Below are positions 55,587 to 64,000 of a stretch of 64,000 nt of DNA, in pieces (positions within the stretch are counted from its first letter, which is position 1; each line of letters opens with the position of its first letter). The translations under genes and the position numbers were made by a program. The notes below the pieces were generated by a model that was not told the DNA's origin, did no database searches, and was given only the letters and a program-made list of their open reading frames with translations. The stretch spans positions 4,461,631-4,525,630 of the forward strand of contig BCIO01000001.1 in NCBI GenBank assembly GCA_001599975.1, written 5' to 3'. Source of the DNA: Cystobasidiopsis lactophilus (lineage: Eukaryota; Basidiomycota; Agaricostilbomycetes; Agaricostilbales; Chionosphaeraceae).

Positions 55587-57091
55587 TTGAAGTGTTGTTG
55601 CTCCTCTACCAGCCTATCTCTTGTTCCGCCTTTTGTTACCAGGCCACAGAGCATAGCCAGCGTCGAGAATGGTGCTCCAAGAGATGTAAGCCAGAGCGAG
55701 CGCCGCAAATCAGCGCTGATGTTTTGTTTGTGTTTGCGAAGACCTTCGTTTCTCCTGAACCGCCCTTACCCTTCCAACCTGCCTCTCTCGACAATCTCGC
55801 ATCCCTCAATACCACTGTATCAAGATATCCCAGTCTCAGTGGTCAAAGCGGAGCCCCAGGGCGAAGAGATTGCCTCGAAAGTGCCATCGGACGTCGACGA
55901 GCTCGAGGACGACTACAGGGACGTCGACATGACCTCGCAGCACAATTCCTTCATGGATCAAAGCACATCAACCATTGTACGCGAACCCTACCAGGTCCCA
56001 GTGTTTTCGTGCCATCAGGGCTCCCTGGTGAGTGCTCTTACGTCCTACCTGCTCCGCTAAGAGTCCTGAAGGCGGTTCTCTTTTGAACAGAAAAAGCCTC
56101 CATTCTCCTTCAAGTCTCTTTGCGCCCAAGCCATCCACTATTCCCCATCTCAAAAGGCCTCGCTGTCCGACATCTACAACTTCATCAAAACACAATACCC
56201 CTTTTACGCTTCCTTGACGAGCACTGGGTGGCAGAATTCCGTTCGGGTGAGTCCTTGAATGGTAGACTTCCCCTTCTAGAAGCATTGCCCATATGCGCCC
56301 GCAGCACAATCTGTCGTTGGAGAAAGCTTTCGAAAAGTCGGACCGCAGCTACTCGAAAGGCGCCTTCTGGGTCCTCAACTTGGAGCTGCATTCATTCGAT
56401 GGCGTCGACCTCTGCAAAGCCAAGAAGAAGCTTCGCAAAAACAAGACGTTGCCCCATCTGGACACTTCCAGGCTGCTGGCCCCTTCGAGCTCGTCATCGA
56501 ACTCAGCTTCTGTGTCGCCAGTCTCCACCCCATCATCCGCACTATCTCAATCCCCGGAACCACAACAAGAGCAGCAGCCCGCCTACACCCCCATCTTCTC
56601 CCCGGAAGTCACGGCTCTGCTCGCTGAACATCAGTTCAAGCCTAGCCGGCCACCTTTCACGTTCGCCGAACTTAGCGCACAAGCAATTTTGTCACAAGCC
56701 AGCCAATCGATTTCGTTGAACGACATCTACATTTTCATCCAGAAGCACTACCCCTTCTTCCAAAAAGATGACGGCAAGAGCTGGCAGGTAAGCTATGCCC
56801 CTTGTCAACCGCTGCCCCGTCTATGTCAATCCCCTGACAATCACATAACAGAACGGAATTCGCCATAACCTCAGCCTCAAGCCGGGCTTCAAGCGCGTGG
56901 TGGACGGGGACTCTGGAGGGAAGTGGACCATGACGGACGAGGCTACAGCTTCTTTCGACGGAGCCAGGTTCAAGAGCAGCCGAGGCCACAAGGCGTCGCG
57001 GTCGAGCGTGGATGTGAGGACGGCGTCGCTGGACTCGCTGGCGGCGGTGTGTTTGATGGAGCTTCAAGAGGAACTTCAAGAGGACGCTTAA
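55587..57091 (+). CDS. Transcription factor with two forkhead domains
   Basis: Two complete-looking forkhead winged-helix DNA-binding domains lie in one reading frame. Domain 1 (about 56091-56385): KKPPFSFKSLCAQAIHYSPS, LSDIYNFIKTQYPFYASL, TGWQNSVR-HNLSLEKAFEK, spliced inside the recognition helix. Domain 2 (about 56640-56930): RPPFTFAELSAQAILSQAS, LNDIYIFIQKHYPFFQKDDG, KSWQ-NGIRHNLSLKPGF, again split by an intron just before NGIRHNLS. Between them is a Ser/Pro-rich linker (SVSPVSTPSSALSQSPEP). The acidic N-terminus has SDVDELEDDYRDVDM. The 3' end is firm (LQEELQEDA). The 5' end is not: 55587 opens the frame, but the first 70 codons look like leader sequence and the real start may be in an upstream exon. 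Nuclear regulator by family. Confidence 0.8.
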
Positions 57092-57610
57092 GTCGGACTC
57101 GGCGTCTTGATTCCCCCCCATCTCGCATGCCGCATTGTACGCCATTGACAGGGTCGATTTGCAAAACCAAATCTTCCTGCCCGAGCACTCTTCAGGCTGT
57201 CGCCACTGGAATCCTTTCTTCCTCTGCACACCATCATCACTTGCCCTCGCTCGACCTTCTCGACGCAGCCAGGCGCTCTCCCGTTCGCTGCCATGCACGC
57301 TCACCAATTATAGATGCCGAGCGGGACGTGAAGGATGCGCGTTTGTCGATCCTTCGCTCTCTCCGAGCTTCCGCAGCTGACAAAAACAATGGATGCTCTT
57401 TGTGCGCCCGGCTGCTGTAAAGGTTGTTCTGCTTGCTCGACCATCTGTGTGCGTGCGTCTAGCTTGCTTTGGTCCATCTCGCCCCCCGCGCCCGGCAGAA
57501 GCGCTGTTCTGCTGTCCATTCCTTTCAATTTGCTGTCGGAGGAGGACTTTGTTTGTTTCTGGCCCTCTCTCGCGCCGTTCCCTCCAACCTGCCGCCACTG
57601 AAGAGCAAGC
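57092..57610. other. Intergenic
   Basis: About 520 bp of C/T-rich plus-strand sequence before the secreted gene at 57611. No gene seen. Confidence 0.4.
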
Positions 57611-60534
57611 ATGAAGATCACTGTGGCTGTCGTCGCGGCTGCCTTGGCCACGTCCGCGTCGGCGCTCACCCTGGGCGACGTGCCCGGCCTGCTGCCTGAG
57701 GTCCCAGGAATCAACATCCAGACCCACGCCAAGCGCTTTGATGCGACCTCATTTCAAGGCATCAGCAATGTCACCAAGCGCGCCGAACTGTTTGGCCGCA
57801 ACACCGTCTACTCAGCTACACCCGACGTCGACCGCGATGTCAAAGAATTTGAAGCCGCCATCTCTTGGTTCCTAGGCTACGCAGGGAATATCACCAAGCA
57901 TGTGCCCAACTGGAAGGTACGCACAAAGTTGCTATGTACGACAGCGGCAGTTTAGCTCACAGGCATGGGCTCAGCGCCACGGCTTTACTGCCACTTTCTT
58001 CGCTGAAGTCGCCAAGGTAAGACTTCGCTTCAGTCTCCGGTCCTTCACTTAACATGACTTGTTGGTGGAATAGATGGACATCCACCACTCAACGACAGTG
58101 GTTCAATGCCGGATGTGGGTCGTTGTGGTAACGCTTGTGCCAGCACCTGCTGAACGGACAGCAGTGACTCCGAGACTGCTTGCCGTCCTTCGTTGCACTC
58201 ACCAAACGTCCACAATTTGGAAGCCGTTTACGCCTGGCAGATCTCCTGGTACATCAGGTAGGCTAAGTGCGCTCGCCTCGGTCTTCGTGAAGCCGATCTG
58301 CTCCTATAGCAACGTGGCCGAGACTATGGCATACCAGCACAAGGTACGGCTCATTCAGATGATGGCAAGGCCATCCTTCTAATAGGATAGACAGTTGATC
58401 GACGCCGAGATGACCAAATTCATCACGTACGCAGAATATCTTACCGATGAGCGCTCTGCAGTACCTAATCTTGCATTCATCAGCACTAAGCTGCCTACCA
58501 TCTACAACGCTGGGCTGACCAAATGTAGGCGGTTCGTTCTCGCCCGAACGCTTGTCTGACACTGGGCGAGACAGACCCTAACAACAAGGCGGTAGTCAAC
58601 GCTGCTGTACGTCGATCAATGCGCACTCAATCTAGAACCAAAGGCTGAAATAGCCTCGATGCGAGCAGGTCTACCAAAGCGCCCGTACGTGCCTCCCGTC
58701 CAGTTTCCGACCCGCATTTTGACAGTCAGTCCAGTGAGGTCTACCGCTGGGTACGTGCTTTTGCAAATCAAGTCTGCTCAGTTCGGGTGCTGAATGCGAG
58801 ACCTTATCCAGATTCGCAGCGTAAGGCGTGCTTCGCGGTACGCTAGAGTTTTCGATGATTGACCCTTCTAGTGCAGTGCCGGTGTCCAGATTCTCAAGTT
58901 CACCCGCGGTGCCGCTGCCGCAGTCGAAGAAGCGCTGAATCGGGAATACCTCCAGCGGTTACTGAAAGCTGCCAGAGTCGCCGGTATTGCCCTCGGCTTC
59001 GCAGCCCCAGTTGTCGACGCTATGTTCGCCATCTTTGCGCTCACGGATGATGCCGCAGCAGTCACTCCGATTCCTGGTGCTTCGTTCCTCAAGAACATGG
59101 TACGGAAGCCCTTCCCCAGTTTTCAGCGACGATGATTTCATTCGGGCTGACGTGCCCCCAGGGCGACTACTGGGAGAAGTCTCAAGATACACTCTCCACT
59201 CGCTTTGACTCCTTGATGAAGGAAGACCCCTTTCAGACGAACGGCCTCTTCAACCAGGTCAGCTCCGGCACCTTCAACCAGCTGGCTGCCTTCGACTGGA
59301 CCAAGGACCGAAAGGAATACTCCAAATTCCTGGCCCTCTTCACTGCTCAGGCGGTCATGCGGGAGAACTTTGTGCGTATTTCTCGTCGGGCACTCGAATG
59401 ACTGCTGGCTGGCTCGAGACTGACTGGGTCGTATAGGTCTACTTTGAGTGCGGACCTGGACATTCACGAAGGCTGGGGTGGCTTAGCTGACTGATATGGA
59501 CCAGTGTCGAGCCCATGGGCGGCTATGCTGACAGTCGGGACAACTGTGTCAAGAAGTCCGACAGCGACGACGCGTAAGAGTGCAGTCCCTCCCCGCCGGT
59601 GTTTGTATTTCTCATCCGCTTCACATTAAAAGCTACTTCTGTTTCGATGACAAGACGGGCAAAGACCAATTTTACAGCGTCCATGTAAGGGCCGTTCCAT
59701 TTCTCGCCCAAAGGGCATTGTTCTTAGCTCCTTCTCGTGCGCGCACAGGTCGTCAACATCGGCGGTGCCTGCTGCACTACAAGGCAGCTTTCAAGATGTG
59801 AGTGCCTGGCTTTTGCTCGCGGCTTACGAGATAGCGCTCACGCAGGTGCACCTCACCCCTTCCCAGACGCCCAAGCCGAAGCACTCAGCAAAGCCCTGCT
59901 CGAATTTGGTGTCTCTCTAGAAGAACTGTGGCGGCGTTCTATGGCCTGCGATAAAGCGACTTTCGGTCAGTCCTCTTCCATCACGCGCATCGTGAGTGAA
60001 CTCAACCTTCTTGCCTCAGCTCCGAACCCCCACCCGTACAGATTTGACGCAAGCTACTTCTATGCCATCAAGTTGCACGAGAAGATCTTCTCGCCTTGGA
60101 GCTACAACTTTGCCATGAATGCCCCCGATGTGGTCAAGGGTAAGCTCTGGCTCTCACGAGGACATGTTTCGCTTTTACTCAGACCCGTGGCCTCTCTGTC
60201 AGACCTCCGATCGACCTGGGGTCCGTTTTTTTTATTAGGCACTGATGCACAGGCTGACAATTTTGCCAGGCACTTGGGCCTACTCGTCGCCACTTTCGGT
60301 CTGGACCATGAATCACAACAACGGAGAAATCCACAAGACGACGCCTAGCTTCACAGGTACATAGGCTATCGTTTTCTAGTTAAACGAACTCTGAGCCGAG
60401 CGTTCCAACGAGCAGGCTCGCCCCGCGAGGCTCTCTGCTCATTCAACGTTCCCATCGTCTACCCCAAGCCGGCCTCCATCACTGGCGGCAACTGGTGGAC
60501 GTGGGAAACACAGATGCAACACATGATCATGTAG
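57611..60534 (+). CDS. Large secreted protein, inverted-pair copy A
   Basis: Unknown family. It starts MKITVAVVAAALATSASALT, a signal peptide, at 57611, and appears to have 15 or more short exons; I checked only some joins. Segments in order: NKRAEL-like propeptide region, FEAAISWFLGYAGNITKHVP, LEAVYAWQISWYI, NVAETMAYQHK, GDYWEKSQDTLSTRFDSLMK, FDWTKDRKEYSKFLALFTAQ, a Cys segment SRDNCVKKSDSDDAYFCFD, VVNIGGACCTTRQLSRC, LSKALLEFGVSLEELWRRSM and the end GGNWWTWETQMQHMIM. The copy on the minus strand at 62682-64000 keeps the same order. Conserved Cys pairs and the signal peptide indicate an extracellular protein. No enzyme motif was recognised. Confidence 0.6.
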
Positions 60535-60898
60535 GTCGCGCTCCCTTGTGTGGTCAGAGGTCCGGTGGCAAAAGTTTGTCTTCGCAGCAAAATCGTCGGC
60601 CAGCAGTAGCGCGGCCCTGGCAGCGCTTCGTGGGCGCCCACCAACTCTCATTTCGCCTTTTTTTTCCAATTGCTTGTTACAGCTACACCTCGCCAGTACA
60701 GCCGGTGGCAAAAGCGGGCATTTGCTGGACTCCTCACTTTATGTATTTTTTATCAGGGAATCGAGGGGACGGCGCATGCTGCCTGGTTAGTCGATATGGG
60801 TTTGATCTGCCAGTGCAAAGCCCATACGTCGAGAAACCAGGGGATCAGGTGCGACCGAATTAGTTTGGACGCGCTCCACCAAACCTCCGCCCTGCCAA
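60535..60898. other. Intergenic, contains 3' flank shared with the inverted copy
   Basis: About 360 bp. An 18-nt segment at 60586-60603 is repeated exactly in reverse complement at 62613-62630, each in the 3' flank of one secreted copy. Confidence 0.7.
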
Positions 60899-62444
60899 AT
60901 GGCATCGACATCGACCGCGAACGGGTCTGCCAAAGGCAAGGAAGTCGAGAGGCCGTCTGCTGTAGAACAACCATGGTGAGCGCAGCCGCCCGAGGCCAGT
61001 GCGACGCCTTGTTGACGCGAGAGGCGTCTTGACAGGGTCGAATGTAAATTATGCGCTCGGACTGTGGCCATGTAGCCCCGTTTGCTGACCCAGTCCTCGC
61101 TCAGATTACCGCCCAAAGAACCTGGAGGATATTGTTGGCAGTCGGTCGCCTTTCTGATCTCTAGAGAAGCCGGGAAAGGGAGCTCAAGAATTGACATTGG
61201 CACCTGACAGACACGGAGACGATCGAGAGGCTCAAGGTCATCGCCAAGGATGGCAACTGGTGAGTCGATGCCCCAGACTGCGTAAACGAGCTGGAACTGA
61301 AGCGGTCATCAATCTGAAGCCCTCACATTATCATCTCGGTTCGTTTGCCCACACCGAAAATCGTGCCGGTCTGGGCCTGACTTGACAAACAGGGGATGCC
61401 TGGCATTGGCAAGACTACCAGCATTTTGGCCCTCGCCCATGCTTTGCTCGGCGAGAACTACAAGGAGGGCGTTCTGGAGCTCAACGCTTCCGACGAACGG
61501 TGCGCTCATTTGCCCCTTCACACCACCACTTAGAAAGTAGCTGATGTTGTTGGTGTTGGCACACAGTGGCATTGACGTCGTTCGCAACCGCATCAAGACG
61601 TTCTCCCAGAAAAAAGTCACCCTGCCCGTCGGCCGCCACAAGATCATCATCCTCGACGAGGCCGACTCCATGACGCCCGGTGCCCAGCAAGCCCTCCGTC
61701 GCACCATGGAGATCTATTCCAACACCACCCGCTTCTGCTTTGCGTGCAACCAAAGCAACAAAATCATCGAACCTATCCAATCTCGGTTCGTATCCCCTTC
61801 CTTTAGCCAGTCAGTGGTTGCGCTTCTGACTATGTGTTTGTGCTCGAATAAACAGCTGTGCTATCCTTCGCTATAGCCGACTGTCGAATCCTGAGCTCTT
61901 GAAGCGCTTGGTGGAAATCTGCGAACTGGAGAATGTGGGTGTAGCCTCTGTTCGTCCAAGAGTCCGGCTAATGAAAGCCGTGTTCTCGCATTACCAGGTC
62001 AAGTACAACGATGAGGGCCTCGAGGCGCTGCTGTTCACCTCGGAGGGCGATATGCGCCAGGCTATCAACAACCTGCAGTCCACTTGGTCCGGCTTTGGCT
62101 TCGTCTCCCGAGAGGCCGTCTTTAAGGTCTGCGACCAACCGCACCCGCATGTGATCCAGGACATGGTCCGGTTCTGCTCGAAAGGCCAGATCACGCCGGC
62201 AATGGACAAGCTCGACGAGCTGTGGCAGCAGGGCTACGCCGCCGTCGACATTGTCACCACCGTCTTCCGCGTCACCAAGACCATGGACGAGCTGCCAGAA
62301 TACCTCAAGCTCGAGTTCATCCGCGAGATTGGCTTTTCGCACATGCGCATCTTGGAGGGCGTCTCCACCGTGACTCAGTTGGGTGGCCTGCTGGCCCGCT
62401 TGTGCAAGGTTGTCGTTCGGCCGGAGCTCTTAAAGTTGAAATAG
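60899..62444 (+). CDS. RFC4: Replication factor C subunit (RFC2 human / Rfc4 yeast type)
   Basis: Clamp-loader ATPase that loads PCNA. Exons join(60899..60975,61036..61043,61105..61140,61211..61259,61320..61338,61393..61499,61567..61785,61856..61934,61998..62444) give 346 aa. AAA+ motifs are [10 protein letters not shown] (Walker A), IILDEADSM (Walker B), [10 protein letters not shown] (sensor 1 region) and [11 protein letters not shown] (SRC motif). The conserved start W-VE[13 protein letters not shown] is rebuilt only through an 8-nt exon; the residue before YRPK is Tyr where Lys is usual. Exon 5 is 19 nt. An unusual N-terminal extension ([20 protein letters not shown]) precedes the core. 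It lies between the two inverted secreted paralogs, about 360 bp from one and 240 bp from the other. Confidence 0.92.
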
Positions 62445-62681
62445 ACCTCGGGCGCTTTCAAAAGCATTGGTTCGAAGCGCTGCTGCAAACATTACACCTG
62501 GCGAGTCCGAAAGCGCCATTGTCTGACTCAACTCATGCTGGCTTGCCCGCCACCACCGAAATCCCTTAACCCAGAAGCTCGAAGACAAACGAGAGCAAGA
62601 GCACAGCTATGACTGGCCGACGATTTTGCTACGACAGAGATTCAGCCACCACACTCTCGGTCGCTGAGAAAAATGCCAGAC

Positions 62682-64000
62682 TTACGTGATCATGTGTTGC
62701 ATCTGCGTCTCCCACGTCCACCAGTTACCACCAGGGATGGAGGCTGGTTTGGGGTAGACGATGGGGACGTTGAAGGCGCAGACTGCCTCGCGGGGCGAGC
62801 CTGTGCGAGGCGGTCACTGTTAGCCCTGATTCACACGTCTTGAATGGACAGACCTGTGAAGGTGGGTGTCGTCCTGTGGACTTTTCCAGTCTTAGTGTCC
62901 ATAGTCCAGACCGCAAGCGGCGATGAGTATGCCCATTCGCCTGCCAAGGACAAGTTGAGCTTGCGGGCATACACCTACACGCGAGAGGCACTGACCCCAG
63001 CTTTGCTTGAGGTCTAAACGAGAAGCTCAGGCTTTTGCGAGGTGGATTTTGGTGCCCTCGCAAGAGCCAGTTCTCACCTTTGACCACCTCTGGCGCATTC
63101 ATGGCAAAAGTGTAGCTCCAAGGCGAGAAAGTTTTCTCGTGAGTCTTGGTGGCGTAGTAATAGCTGGAGTCGTATCGATAGGCGTTTGTATTAGGCGCTG
63201 TGGTGACCGGTGAGGCCAGCACAGCTAGGGAGGGGAGGGGATTTACCGAAGGTCGCCCGGTCGCAAGCCAAGGAGCGACGCCACAGCTCCTCTAGAGAGA
63301 CTCCAAATTCGACCAGCGCTTTACTGAGCGCTTCCGCTTGGGCATCTGAACGCAAGGCCGGTTGGATTGCGCATCCGCGGTCCACAGAGGCTGAGCGCTC
63401 ACATCTGGAAAGCTGCCGGGTGGTACAGCAAGATCCTCCCATGTTGACGGCCTACGCGCGCAGCTTAGAACGGGAGTTTTGGAGAGCTGCCAACATGGCC
63501 TCACATGAACAAGGTAGTACTGGTCCTTGCCGGTCTTGTCATCGAAGCAGAAGTAACTGTTACACATGTATCATATTAGAGCGTGAAGAGCCGCCGAGGG
63601 CCAGATTCTTACGCGTCGTCGCTATCAGACTTCTTGACACAGGCCTCCCGACTGGCGTCGCCGCCCATAGGGTCGACGCTGGGCCGGGGTAAGCACGAGC
63701 TGGCACTCTCGTGGTCGATTGATCAAGATGTACTCACGAAAAATAAACCTGTTCCAGCTGGTCAGGCTCAGGGTCGCGTTAAGCGAGACGAGAGACTCAC
63801 AAAGTTTTCCCGCATGATGGCCTGAGCCGTAAAGAGTGCCAAGAATTTGGAGAACTCTTTCCTGTCCGATGTCCAGTCGAACTCGCCAAGCGTAACGTAG
63901 TTGCCGGAGCTGATTTGGTTGAACAAGCCGCCGTTGACGAAAGGGTCGTCTTTCAGTAGGACATCAAAGCGAGAGGATAGCGCATCTTGAGAGCTGTCCC
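62682..64000 (-). CDS. Large secreted protein, inverted-pair copy B (5' end outside window)
   Basis: Paralog of the gene at 57611, on the opposite strand; its N-terminus lies beyond 64000. Matching segments from the window edge inward are DALSSRFDVLLKDDPF, GEFDWTSDRKEFSKFLALF, FCFDDKTGKDQYYLVHV, VNMGGSCCTTRQLSRC, LSKALVEFGVSLEELWRRSL, YRYDSSYYYATKTHEKTFSP and TWETQMQHMIT. The apparent stop TAA at 62682 overlaps a good GTAAGT donor, so one more exon is possible; copy A stops at TAG at the matching place. Conservation of Cys and of the WWTWETQMQHM end suggests both copies are under constraint. Confidence 0.65.

Overview
This window looks like nuclear DNA of a basidiomycete fungus. The genes are intron-dense, with many introns of about 40-75 nt that start GTGAGT, GTGCGT or GTTCGT. 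Several products point to Basidiomycota: a tandem pair of DUF6534-type membrane proteins, an FTGNLGG-type secreted protein and a HOS2-class deacetylase. Intron density and microexons suggest Pucciniomycotina (for example Microbotryomycetes), but that placement is inference. I saw no transposon, retroelement, rRNA, tRNA or CRISPR array.

Layout. 0.5-7.2 kb: a small unknown gene, HOS2/HDAC3-type deacetylase, and VPS41 (HOPS complex). 7.6-12.2 kb: three small lineage-specific paralogs sharing a Trp/Lys/Glu-rich helical module behind a phase-1 intron; one carries an uninterrupted 85-nt C tract. 12.4-18.7 kb: an NTF2-like DUF1348 protein, a basic-secretory-protein type metallopeptidase, a secreted two-repeat protein and a membrane-anchored heparinase II/III-like protein. 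19-26.3 kb: an F-box-like protein, two tandem secreted CMPCW proteins, a coiled-coil protein and the GID/CTLH ubiquitin-ligase subunit FYV10. 28.3-33.1 kb: a Zn2Cys6 transcription factor and the rRNA endonuclease NOB1. 33.5-45.7 kb is dominated by duplications: two DUF6534 genes, two SIMPL (DUF541) genes and five minus-strand genes for small Cys/His-rich proteins. 46.3-51.1 kb: ribosomal protein uS17 (RPS11), a PPxY-tailed unknown protein, a divergent ADP/ATP carrier and CFD1. 51.4-57.1 kb: an FTGNLGG-type secreted protein, a secreted type-B carboxylesterase and a transcription factor with two forkhead domains. 57.6-64 kb: an inverted pair of secreted paralogs flanking a clamp-loader subunit gene (RFC2/RFC4 type).

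Housekeeping functions (chromatin, HOPS tethering, ribosome biogenesis, cytosolic Fe-S assembly, replication clamp loading, GID ligase) alternate with fast-evolving tandem families. The strongest candidates for something undescribed are the five-copy Cys/His array (38.2-45.7 kb), the three-copy W-module cluster (7.6-12.2 kb), the double-forkhead protein and the inverted secreted pair. Three genes need microexons of 8, 10 and 11 nt to give uninterrupted conserved reading frames. Where I give exon joins, I checked that the summed length is divisible by three and that the protein matches its family across each junction.
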